Source: JBCDBY01 sp039182715 (GTDB lineage: Bacteria; Planctomycetota; PLA2). From it: a stretch of 6,621 bases of DNA. The stretch is taken from positions 1-6,621 of the forward strand of contig JBCDBY010000261.1 in assembly GCA_039182715.1 (NCBI GenBank), in the 5' to 3' direction. A model generated the notes under the pieces. The model worked only from the letters and a program-made list of their open reading frames with translations. It was not told the origin of the DNA and did no database searches. How positions within the stretch are numbered: position 1 is the first letter of the stretch; each line of letters begins with the position of its first letter. The position numbers and the translations under genes were made by a program. This document shows, piece after piece, positions 1-6,085 of this stretch.

Positions 1-102
1 GGCGAGAACCGCCACCTTCGCGCCCGAAGCGATGAAGTCTTCCGCGATCGCGGCGCCGATGCCGCTGGAGCCGCCCGTGACGAGCGCCGTCTTGCCTTGC
101 AT
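1..102 (-). CDS. Short-chain dehydrogenase/reductase (SDR), N-terminal fragment
   Basis: Only the first 34 codons are in the window; the gene continues past position 1. The translation begins MQGKTALVTGGSSGIG, giving the first beta strand and the glycine-rich TGxxxGIG dinucleotide-binding loop (residues 9-16) of a classical SDR Rossmann fold. A helix (AAIAEDFIASGA) and the second strand (KVAVL) follow, as expected. Such enzymes are cytosolic NAD(P)H-dependent oxidoreductases; the substrate cannot be inferred because the Tyr-x-x-x-Lys catalytic region is outside the window. The ATG at 102 lies 9 nt after the stop of the upstream permease gene on the same strand, so it is probably the last visible gene of the ABC operon. 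The Shine-Dalgarno sequence is weak. A functional link to the transporter is not implied by the sequence. Confidence 0.85.
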   Translation of the reverse strand, partial: MQGKTALVTGGSSGIGAAIAEDFIASGAKVAVLA

Positions 103-111
103 CCCGGGATG

Positions 112-900
112 CTAACTCGACGCGCTCGAGTATGCCCGCAGGGCGCGCCGCCAGAAGATGTTCAGGACGAGAAACAGGCAGACCGCCACCGCCGCCATGT
201 GCATGAGCGTCGCCGCCGGCGCGCCGCCGAAAAGGGAATCGACCGGATAGCTCGCGATGAGCGCAAAGGGCAGGATCGTCGTCAACACGCGGAAGACCGC
301 GCCGGTGTAGATGCGGTGCGGACGCCCGGTCGTCTGGCCCAGGCTCCAGAAGAGGTTGCGTCCGCCTTCCGCGTTGTGCAGCCAGAAGACCGGCAGCAGG
401 AAGATCATGCCGAGCGTGTAGTTGATGAACGCGCCGAGTCCGATGAGTGCGACGAACAGGCCGATCGAGCCGGCGCCGAGCGGTTCGGGGTAGCGCAGGA
501 GCGCCCAGGTCAGAATGCCGATCGCGATGAGCAGATTCACGAACGAGTTCGCCGCGAAGTCGCGCAGACTCAGGAAGTAGAGCGATGAGACCGGCCGCAC
601 GAGGTGGTAGTCGAGATCGCCCTTGTTGACGAAGACCGGGAACCACCAGAAGTTGTTCGCGAAGATCGTCATGTTGAGCGCGTCGGTCACGAACAGCGTG
701 CCGGCGAAGACGAGCACCTGGTCGTAGTTCCAGCCGCCCAGCATTCCCGTGTGCAGGAAGAGCACCGTGAAGAACGTGAGGTAGGTCGCGTTCCACAGGA
801 TGTCCATGCCGATGCGGAAGAAGAAGTCGATGCGGAACTCCATCGCCCGGCTGAACGAGAAGCGCAGGAAGTAACCGTAGAGGCGGATGTAGCGCCACAT
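112..900 (-). CDS. ABC-2 type transporter permease (COG3694-like)
   Basis: A 262-residue integral inner-membrane protein. Hydrophobic stretches at about residues 33-50, 60-78, 117-136, 144-170, 205-219 and 231-250 give roughly six transmembrane helices. The segment GDLDYHLVRPVSSLY (94-108) is the G-x-L-D-x-x-L-x-R-P signature I associate with the DUF990/ABC2_membrane_6 permeases; the C-terminus RRALRAYSSASS also fits that group. The start was chosen as the ATG at 900 (MWRY...). A longer in-frame extension to 990 exists but lies inside the upstream permease gene and is not membrane-like, whereas 900 sits 1 nt after that gene's stop. With the adjacent permease it would form the heterodimeric membrane part of an ABC exporter driven by the ATPase at 1711-2706. 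The transported substrate is unknown. Confidence 0.88.
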   Translation of the reverse strand: MWRYIRLYGYFLRFSFSRAMEFRIDFFFRIGMDILWNATYLTFFTVLFLHTGMLGGWNYDQVLVFAGTLFVTDALNMTIFANNFWWFPVFVNKGDLDYHLVRPVSSLYFLSLRDFAANSFVNLLIAIGILTWALLRYPEPLGAGSIGLFVALIGLGAFINYTLGMIFLLPVFWLHNAEGGRNLFWSLGQTTGRPHRIYTGAVFRVLTTILPFALIASYPVDSLFGGAPAATLMHMAAVAVCLFLVLNIFWRRALRAYSSASS

Positions 901-901
901 G

Positions 902-1714
902 TCAGATGCCCACCCCGGAGTACTGGTAAAGCCCGCGATTCCACACGGCGCGACCGAGGAACCGGAACACGACGCACCAGCCGAGCGCAAGCGCCATGCC
1001 CGGCAGCCACTCGGCGAAGCCGATCTCGCCCAGCATCACGCGCGCCGGGAAGTCGTAGAAGAACCGCCACGGCAGGTACTCGAGCGTCGTGCGCATCGCG
1101 TCGGGGAAGACCGACAGCGGCAGCAGGAACCCGCCGAGGATGCTGCCGACGATGCGCTGCGCGACCATCAGGCTCCAGACGTTGTCCGCCCAGAACGCGG
1201 TCGCCTGCAGCGGGAAGACCATCAGGAAGTTGAGCAGGTTCGACACCGCGAGCGCCACCATCGCCATCGCCACCGAGCCGAACGAGAGCTTGAACTCGCC
1301 CGCCACGCCGAGCAGCGGCACGACGAAGGCGCCGAACAGCAGCACCTGCACGACCAGCGGCACCATGCGGCCGAGCTGCTGCGCGTACTTCACGCCCACG
1401 TAGTTGGCCGGAAACAGCAGATAGCGGTTGAGCCCGCCCTCGTAGATGTCGCCGCTGATCGTGCCCTCGAAGTCGCGCCCGATGGCGAACTTGCCGAGCA
1501 GCACGGCGGCGATCACGTAGACCACCATCTGCGGGAACGTGCGGCCGCCGATGAGCTCCGCCCCGCTCGCCTCGAAAACCGCCTTCCAGAGGAACCACGC
1601 CACGAACAGCTCCACGCTGAATCCGACTACGGTGTTGATCCAGAAGTCGACGCGGTAGCTGAACTTCGTGCGCGCCTCGAGGCTCACGATCTGCAGGAAG
1701 AGACGCGGCGTCAC
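902..1714 (-). CDS. ABC-2 type transporter permease (COG4587-like)
   Basis: A 270-residue polytopic membrane protein with hydrophobic segments near residues 24-46, 62-78, 116-135, 144-168, 184-206 and 232-252. The cytoplasmic-loop stretch GDIYEGGLNRYLLFPANY (88-105) matches the G-x-x-x-x-x-L-x-x-P-x-N pattern of the second permease in the COG4586/4587/3694 exporter set, and the tail GLYQYSGVGI resembles its partner's tail. The start is GTG at 1714. It overlaps the ATPase stop by 4 nt (GTGA), a typical translational-coupling junction. A GAGG Shine-Dalgarno (1725-1722) lies 7 nt upstream of the GTG. The gene ends 1 nt before the ATG of the next permease. Both permeases and the ATPase are very likely made from one mRNA. 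Substrate and direction of transport are inferred only from family (export). Confidence 0.88.
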   Translation of the reverse strand: MTPRLFLQIVSLEARTKFSYRVDFWINTVVGFSVELFVAWFLWKAVFEASGAELIGGRTFPQMVVYVIAAVLLGKFAIGRDFEGTISGDIYEGGLNRYLLFPANYVGVKYAQQLGRMVPLVVQVLLFGAFVVPLLGVAGEFKLSFGSVAMAMVALAVSNLLNFLMVFPLQATAFWADNVWSLMVAQRIVGSILGGFLLPLSVFPDAMRTTLEYLPWRFFYDFPARVMLGEIGFAEWLPGMALALGWCVVFRFLGRAVWNRGLYQYSGVGI

Positions 1715-2706
1715 GCGCGCACCTCGCCGCGCTCCTGGAAGATGCGCTCGATCACGGTCCCGATATCCATCTCCTCGATGGCGAGGTCATGGATGCGACA
1801 CTCCGCCAGCACGCGCGCGGCCGCCTCGGCGACCTGCTCGCGCGGCACCTCGTAGCGCAGGGTCTGCGCCTCCTCGTCGAGGATGGCGCCGTCCTCCAGG
1901 ATGGCTTCGGAGACCTCGCAGCGTCCGTTCTCGCGCGCGAGGTGGGCGACGATCACCTTCTGCGTGGCGTACGCGTGCTTGACCTGCGACAGCGCGCCGT
2001 CGTAGACGAACTCGCCCTCGCGGATGATGACGATGCGTTCGCAGAGCCGCTCGATGTCCTCCATGTAGTGGCTCGTGAGGATCATCGCGGGCTTGTGCTT
2101 CTCGCGGTAGGCGAGGATGAAGTCGCGGATGGCGCGTTGCGCGGTGAGGTCGAGGCCGATGGTCGGATAGTCGAGGAAGACGACGCGCGGCCGGTGCAGC
2201 AGCGTCGCGATGAGCTCCATCTTCATGCGTTCGCCGAGCGAGAGGCGACGCAGCTGGATGTTGAGCTGATCGCGCGCGCCGAGCATGTCCACGAGCTCGT
2301 TCAGCGACTCCTCGAACTGGTCGTCGGGGACGCGGTAGATCTCCTTGAGCAGCAGGAAACTGTCGGCCGCCGGCAGGTCCCACCAGAGCTGCGCCTTCTG
2401 CCCCATCACCAGCGCGATGCGCCGCCGGAACTCGTTGCGGCGCTCCCAGGGCGTGAAGCCGAGCACCCGCGCACTGCCGGCGCTCGGATGGATGATGCCG
2501 GCCAGCATCTTGACCAGCGTCGTCTTCCCGGCGCCGTTGGCGCCGACGAGACCGAGGATCTCGCCTTCGCCCACCTGCAGGTCGACGCCCTTGACCGCCT
2601 GCTTCTCGATCTTCTCGCGCACGAAGAGCGACTTGAGCGAGCCGACCAGGCCCGGCGCCTTCTTGTGCACGGTGAATGTCTTGGAGAGCTTCTCGACCTC
2701 GATCAC
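1711..2706 (-). CDS. ABC exporter ATP-binding protein (COG4586-like) with altered Walker B
   Basis: A 331-residue cytosolic nucleotide-binding subunit that would power the two permeases encoded just downstream. Visible motifs are Walker A GANGAGKTT (55-63), Q-loop Gln103 (MGQK), a signature motif LSLGER (155-160), Walker B VVFLDYP (175-181), D-loop IGLD (183-186) and switch His213 (TSHYMED). A roughly 100-residue C-terminal extension after residue 230 is normal for this subfamily, as is the length. The odd point is Walker B: the usual LDEPT is LDYPT, encoded GAC TAT CCG, so the catalytic base glutamate is replaced by Tyr180. All other motifs are intact. The start is GTG at 2706, with GAGG 9 nt upstream (2719-2716). 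It is the first gene of the operon and diverges from the pseudokinase gene across 36 nt. Confidence 0.92.
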   Translation of the reverse strand: MIEVEKLSKTFTVHKKAPGLVGSLKSLFVREKIEKQAVKGVDLQVGEGEILGLVGANGAGKTTLVKMLAGIIHPSAGSARVLGFTPWERRNEFRRRIALVMGQKAQLWWDLPAADSFLLLKEIYRVPDDQFEESLNELVDMLGARDQLNIQLRRLSLGERMKMELIATLLHRPRVVFLDYPTIGLDLTAQRAIRDFILAYREKHKPAMILTSHYMEDIERLCERIVIIREGEFVYDGALSQVKHAYATQKVIVAHLARENGRCEVSEAILEDGAILDEEAQTLRYEVPREQVAEAAARVLAECRIHDLAIEEMDIGTVIERIFQERGEVRA

Positions 2707-2742
2707 GGGCTGATACCTCGACGGAATTCGACAGCCCTTAGA
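2707..2742. promoter_or_regulatory. Short divergent intergenic region
   Basis: This 36-nt gap separates the GTG of the ABC operon (minus) from the ATG of the pseudokinase gene (plus). It is too short to hold two full non-overlapping promoters, so at least one promoter must extend into the opposing gene's 5' coding region. I could not identify convincing -35/-10 pairs on either strand. The only clear element is the minus-strand GAGG at 2719-2716, which serves the ATPase gene. The plus-strand gene has no good Shine-Dalgarno here. Confidence 0.4.
2716..2719 (-). promoter_or_regulatory. Shine-Dalgarno GAGG supporting the GTG start of the ABC ATPase
   Basis: On the minus strand GAGG (2719-2716) lies 9 nt before the GTG at 2706. 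It supports GTG as the true start, giving MIEVEKLSKTF, the expected beginning for this ATPase family. Confidence 0.55.
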
Positions 2743-3660
2743 ATGTCACAAGTGACCAGCACCTTCGGCTTCAGCACCTCCGACCAGATCCCGATCAGCC
2801 AGCAGATTCCGGGCTACCGCCTGCGCCGCCACGTCGGAACCGACGCCATCGGCCTCTGGTTCGATGCGGAGCAGGAGAGTCTCGGGCGCAAGATCACGCT
2901 GAAGACGCTCAAGCCGGACTACGAGGAGCACGCCGGGGCGCACAAGGAGTTCCTGGCCGAGATGGACCGGCTGGCGGCGCTGGACCATCCCAACCTGCTG
3001 CGCGTCATCGACACGCGGCGCGAGAAGCCGCTGGCGCTCGTCACGGAGCGGATGACGGCGGCGACCGTCGCGGCGCTGCTGGAAGGCGGCAAGCCGGTCG
3101 GCCGCGAGGATGCGCTGCGACCGCTCATCGAGACGGCCCGCGGCCTCGCCTACCTGCACGAGCAGGGCCTCAACCACAAGAACCTCCACCCCGGCCTGCT
3201 GTCGAAGAGCGACGGTGGCGTCGTGCGGATTGCGACCTTCCGCAACATCGTGTCGCACGAGGAGCTGGCGGCGATCCGCGGCAAGCTCGTCCAGGACCCG
3301 CGCTACGTCGCGCCGGAGCAGCTGGGCGGCGACCACGCCATCGGCCCGAAGGTCTCCACCTACCAGCTCGGCGCGATGCTCTACCACCTGCTCGCCGCCA
3401 TGCCGCCCCACGAAGGCGCCGACGCGAAGGAGACCGCGCTGCTCCACTTCCGCGAGGAGTTCCCCTCGCTGAAGAAGAAGCAGCCCTTCCTCCCCGCGCC
3501 CCTGCTGGACCTGGTCCAGGAGGCGACGCAGCGCGATCCCGAGGCGCGTCCGACCGTGTCCGAGATGGCCGATCGGATGGAGGAGATCCTCGAGGGCAAG
3601 GCGGATTCCGGCAAGGGAACCGCCCCGCGCTCGCGCCGCCGCCGACGACGACGCTATTAG
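2743..3660 (+). CDS. Predicted serine/threonine pseudokinase
   Basis: A 305-residue soluble protein with a full-length protein-kinase-like fold (about residues 25-285) and no transmembrane segment. Recognisable elements are a degenerate glycine loop (VGTDAIG, 31-37), the ATP-anchoring lysine in ITLKTL (Lys54), helix-C Glu73 followed by LDHPNLL, an APE-like RYVAPEQL (187-194), the hydrophobic helix QLGAMLYHLL (208-217) and the subdomain XI arginine in RDPEARPT. The catalytic loop reads LNHKNLHPGLL (143-153): the HRD aspartate is Asn147 and the downstream metal-binding Asn is Leu. The DFG triplet is Thr165-Phe-Arg. Phosphotransfer is therefore unlikely, and a scaffold or allosteric role is inferred. 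The C-terminus ends in seven arginines and a tyrosine. ATG 2743 was chosen because upstream in-frame sequence is antisense to the ABC ATPase; the Shine-Dalgarno is weak. A PilZ-PilT gene follows 79 nt downstream. Confidence 0.87.
   Translation: MSQVTSTFGFSTSDQIPISQQIPGYRLRRHVGTDAIGLWFDAEQESLGRKITLKTLKPDYEEHAGAHKEFLAEMDRLAALDHPNLLRVIDTRREKPLALVTERMTAATVAALLEGGKPVGREDALRPLIETARGLAYLHEQGLNHKNLHPGLLSKSDGGVVRIATFRNIVSHEELAAIRGKLVQDPRYVAPEQLGGDHAIGPKVSTYQLGAMLYHLLAAMPPHEGADAKETALLHFREEFPSLKKKQPFLPAPLLDLVQEATQRDPEARPTVSEMADRMEEILEGKADSGKGTAPRSRRRRRRRY
2745..2756. repeat. Small dyad at the pseudokinase start codon
   Basis: GTCAC-AA-GTGAC is a perfect 5-bp inverted repeat with a 2-nt centre that begins inside the ATG of the pseudokinase gene, next to the 36-nt divergent gap. 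It could be an operator half-site pair for a dimeric regulator. It also falls in codons 1-5 and is short enough to arise by chance. Confidence 0.25.
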
Positions 3661-3707
3661 GCGTTTGTTCGCTCAAGCCACCGCTCGATCCTTCCGAAAC
3701 GAAACCG

Positions 3708-3723
3708 GGGCCATCGACGGCCC
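3708..3723 (+). repeat. Hairpin just upstream of the PilZ-PilT ribosome binding site
   Basis: GGGCC (3708-3712) and GGCCC (3719-3723) form a 5-bp GC stem with a 6-nt loop, in the 79-nt gap between the pseudokinase and the PilZ-PilT gene. It ends 2 nt before the Shine-Dalgarno. There is no U-tract, so it is not a standard terminator. It could modulate translation initiation or be incidental in GC-rich DNA. Confidence 0.3.
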
Positions 3724-3725
3724 GC

Positions 3726-3732
3726 AGGGGAG
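3726..3732 (+). promoter_or_regulatory. Strong Shine-Dalgarno that fixes the PilZ-PilT start
   Basis: AGGGGAG lies 7 nt before the ATG at 3740. It decides between this ATG and an in-frame TTG at 3665, which would add 25 unremarkable residues and has no ribosome binding site. Confidence 0.75.
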
Positions 3733-3739
3733 CGAAGCC

Positions 3740-5275
3740 ATGGCGGAGCAGACGGCACAGCAGGTCAAACGGGCGGAGCGGATCGGCAAGATCATGCACG
3801 TCCGCGTTCACGGCGATCGCGGCGCGCTCGGCGGCATCGTCGTGAACCTCTCGCGCACCGGCGCGCTGCTCACCATTCGCGGCGAGCAGTGGGAATCGGG
3901 CGACGCGGAGCCCGATCTCGCGCTGGTCGGCCTGCGCGTGGCGACGCACTTCAGCAAGGGCATGCGCATCGAGTTCATCGAGGCGGGCCGCAGCATCGAC
4001 GCGGAGGTCGTGCGCTTCACCAAGCAGCTCGTCGACGACCGCGAGATGATCTGCCTCGGCTGCCGGTTTGCGCAGCCGCTCGACAGCGACATGGTCGGCC
4101 GCATCATCCAGGTCAAGCTGCCCGAGCAGGCATTTGCCGGCGAGCCCGCGCGCCCGCCGGTGCTCACGCTCGAGGCGGAGCAGACCACGCAGAGACGCAC
4201 CGGGCTCCCCCTTCGCCCGCACGGCGTCGCCTTCGGCATCCACGACCTGCTCAAGATCCTCGACGACCGCAAGGGCAGCGACCTGCACATTCGCGGCAAC
4301 ATGCCGGTGCGCTTGCGGGGCTCCGGCCAGCTCATCCCGCTCAGCCAGCGGTCGCTCACGCCGGACGAGGCGGAGAGGTATCTCGAGGAGCTGCTCACCG
4401 AGGAGGAGCGCGCCCGTTTCGAGAAGGACTGGGATCTCGACTTCGGCTACTCGGCCGAGGGCATCGGCCGCTTTCGCGTGAACGCCTTCCGCGCGCGCGG
4501 CGAAGTCGGCCTCGCCATCCGACGCATTCCGAGCCTTATCCCGACGATGGAGGACATCGGCCTCGCGCCGGTCTGCCGCCGCATCGCCGACCACCACAAC
4601 GGCCTCGGGCTCGTGACCGGCCCTACCGGCTCGGGCAAGAGCACGACGCTCGCCGCCATGATCCGCCACATCAACGAGTCGCGCCCCTGCCACATCGTGA
4701 CGATGGAGGATCCGATCGAGTTCGTGCACGACGAGGACCGCGCGCAGATCACGCAGCGTGAGATCGGCCGCGACGTGAAGGACTTCAACAGCGCCCTGCG
4801 CCGCGCCATGCGCCAGGATCCCGACGTGCTGCTGGTCGGCGAGATGCGCGACCTGGAGACCATCTCGCTGGCCGTTACCGCCGCCGAGACCGGTCACCTT
4901 GTCTTCGGTACGCTGCACACGACCTCCGCCTCGACCACGGTGGAGCGTATCGTCGACGTGTTCCCGCCCGAGCAGCAGACGCAGACGCGGCTCCAGCTGG
5001 CGAACTCGCTGCGTGCGATCTGCTCGCAGATCCTCGTGCCGAGCAATCAGGGCGGCCAGATCGTCGCGCAGGAGATCCTCGTCGCGACCCGCGGCGTGCG
5101 CGCGCTCATCCGGGAGGGCAAGGCGCCGCAGATGGCGAACATGATGCAGACCGGCGCCAAGGAGGGCATGCAGACCCTCGAGGACGCGCTGAATCGCCTC
5201 GTGGATGCGGACCAGATCTCCGCGCGCGCGGCGGTCGCACGGGCCAACCATCCCGCGCTCATCAAAGTCGGGTAG
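3740..5275 (+). CDS. PilZ domain-PilT family type IV pilus retraction ATPase fusion
   Basis: A 511-residue cytosolic protein. Residues about 8-118 form a PilZ (c-di-GMP-binding) domain, with KRAER (10-14) at the RxxxR position, NLSRTG (36-41) matching [D/N]xSxxG 22 residues later, and a LGCRF strand near 106. A linker (about 130-165) leads to a complete PilT-type ATPase (166-511). Its motifs are Walker A GPTGSGKST (294-302), Asp box TMEDPIEFVH (321-330), Walker B DPDVLLVGEMRD (360-371) and His box TGHLVFGTLHT (384-394). The C-terminal retraction motif is diverged (GVRALIRE, 452-459, versus AIRNLIRE). PilT hexamers depolymerise type IV pili at the inner membrane. The fusion suggests direct second-messenger control. 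A PilT core of about 345 residues is normal, so nothing is truncated. No other pilus genes are in the window, and PilU-like function is possible. ATG 3740 is supported by a strong Shine-Dalgarno. Confidence 0.93.
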   Translation: MAEQTAQQVKRAERIGKIMHVRVHGDRGALGGIVVNLSRTGALLTIRGEQWESGDAEPDLALVGLRVATHFSKGMRIEFIEAGRSIDAEVVRFTKQLVDDREMICLGCRFAQPLDSDMVGRIIQVKLPEQAFAGEPARPPVLTLEAEQTTQRRTGLPLRPHGVAFGIHDLLKILDDRKGSDLHIRGNMPVRLRGSGQLIPLSQRSLTPDEAERYLEELLTEEERARFEKDWDLDFGYSAEGIGRFRVNAFRARGEVGLAIRRIPSLIPTMEDIGLAPVCRRIADHHNGLGLVTGPTGSGKSTTLAAMIRHINESRPCHIVTMEDPIEFVHDEDRAQITQREIGRDVKDFNSALRRAMRQDPDVLLVGEMRDLETISLAVTAAETGHLVFGTLHTTSASTTVERIVDVFPPEQQTQTRLQLANSLRAICSQILVPSNQGGQIVAQEILVATRGVRALIREGKAPQMANMMQTGAKEGMQTLEDALNRLVDADQISARAAVARANHPALIKVG

Positions 5276-5286
5276 CGTCATGCCCG

Positions 5287-6045
5287 ATGCATGACGACCA
5301 CGAGCGGCGTACCTCGTTCGGGGCGGTCGCGGAGGCATACGACCGCCACCGCATGCCGTACCGCGCGGAAGTCTATGACGCCATCGCCGCACGCAGCGGC
5401 GTCGATGGGTCGAGCCGCATCCTCGAGCTCGGCGCCGGTACCGGCATCGCCACGCGCGCGCTGGCGCGTTGGGGCGCGCCGATCACCGCGATCGAGCCGA
5501 GTGCGGAGATGGCGTCCGTGTTGCGTCGACGCGCGCCGCGCCACGTCTCGACGGTCGAATCGCGGTTCGAGGACTGGTCCGACCCCGAGCCGCCCTACGA
5601 CCTCGTCGCGGCCGCGCAGTCGTGGCACTGGATCGAGCCGGCGGCGAAGTTCGAACGTCTGCCCGCGCTGATGGCACCGGACGGAGTGCTCGCGGTCTTC
5701 GCACACGCAGCGGTCGACGCGTTCGCGCTCGGCCAGCCCGCCTACCGGCGCTGGACGGCGACGTCGAAGAGAGGACCGCTCCCCTCCCTGGACGAGCGCG
5801 TCGCCTCGCTCGCGGATCCGATCCGCGCGCATTATCGCGACGTTCGCGTGGACCGCTGGCCGTGGGCGCGCACGTTCAGCCCGGAGGAGTACGTCGCGCT
5901 GCTCTCGACCTACTCGGACCACAGCACGCTACCGGAGCCGAACCGGTCGAACCTCTTCGCCGAGCTGGCGGAGGCGATACGAGAAGCGGGCGGCCGCATC
6001 GAGCGCCGGTATGAAACCGTACTCGTCACAGCCGCCCGCCGGTAA
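5287..6045 (+). CDS. Class I SAM-dependent methyltransferase
   Basis: A 252-residue soluble enzyme with a Rossmann-like SAM-binding core. Motif I is ILELGAGTG (45-53). The second strand ends in the ribose-binding acidic residue Glu70 (AIEPSAEM). The post-motif strand is YDLVAAAQSWHW (104-115), whose QSWHW ending is typical of a methyltransferase group annotated as Methyltransf_11/25-like. The N-terminal region FGAVAEAYDRHRMPY is the usual helix before the core. The C-terminal part (160-240) probably shapes the acceptor site; the substrate is unknown. ATG 5287 is 11 nt after the PilZ-PilT stop, with no clear Shine-Dalgarno, so expression by translational coupling to the upstream gene is plausible. 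Another ATG at 5280 hits a stop after four codons, and the one at 5291 is out of frame. A link to pilus function is not visible. Confidence 0.88.
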   Translation: MHDDHERRTSFGAVAEAYDRHRMPYRAEVYDAIAARSGVDGSSRILELGAGTGIATRALARWGAPITAIEPSAEMASVLRRRAPRHVSTVESRFEDWSDPEPPYDLVAAAQSWHWIEPAAKFERLPALMAPDGVLAVFAHAAVDAFALGQPAYRRWTATSKRGPLPSLDERVASLADPIRAHYRDVRVDRWPWARTFSPEEYVALLSTYSDHSTLPEPNRSNLFAELAEAIREAGGRIERRYETVLVTAARR

Positions 6046-6084
6046 CCCCGCAAGGGGGTCGTGATCCCGCAAAGGGAATCGTCA
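6046..6084. repeat. Two imperfect tandem hairpin units between convergent genes
   Basis: Unit 1 (6046-6064) and unit 2 (6065-6084) align as CCCCGCAA-GGGGGTCGTGA and TCCCGCAAAGGGAATCGTCA. Each folds into a short hairpin with a GCAA-type loop: ACCCC/GGGGT around 6050-6054, and GATCCC/GGGAATC (one bulged A) around 6069-6073. They start right at the methyltransferase stop codon and lie just past the end of the convergent redoxin gene. They could act as a bidirectional transcription terminator or mRNA 3' end, but neither strand has a U-tract. They could also be remnants of a dispersed repeat family. Confidence 0.45.
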
Positions 6085-6085
6085 G

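Noticed and set aside
901..990. A 30-residue N-terminal extension of the second permease
   Set aside because: It overlaps the upstream permease coding sequence and lacks hydrophobic character; ATG 900 gives the family's typical beginning and a 1-nt intergenic gap.
899..1855. A 318-codon plus-strand frame
   Set aside because: It is antisense to a well-supported permease gene, His/Glu/Arg-rich with no membrane or domain signature.
1789..2742. A 318-codon upstream extension of the pseudokinase frame
   Set aside because: The extension is antisense to the ABC ATPase and has no recognisable domain; the kinase-like fold begins shortly after ATG 2743.
3665..3739. An alternative TTG start adding 25 residues to the PilZ-PilT protein
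   Set aside because: The ATG at 3740 has a strong AGGGGAG Shine-Dalgarno at ideal spacing; the TTG has none.
3695..3742. A faint resemblance to the first half of a c-di-GMP-I (GEMM) riboswitch: AAACC, a hairpin, then GGGGAGCGAAGCC before a PilZ gene
   Set aside because: The closing GGC/GCC pairing, the GNRA tetraloop and the whole second hairpin with its receptor are missing, and the start codon follows at once.
3170..5392. A 740-codon open frame on the minus strand across the pseudokinase and PilZ-PilT genes
   Set aside because: It is antisense to a frame with complete kinase-fold and PilT motifs; its translation is low-complexity Arg/Ala/Asp/Leu-rich with no domain. Long antisense frames are expected at this GC content.
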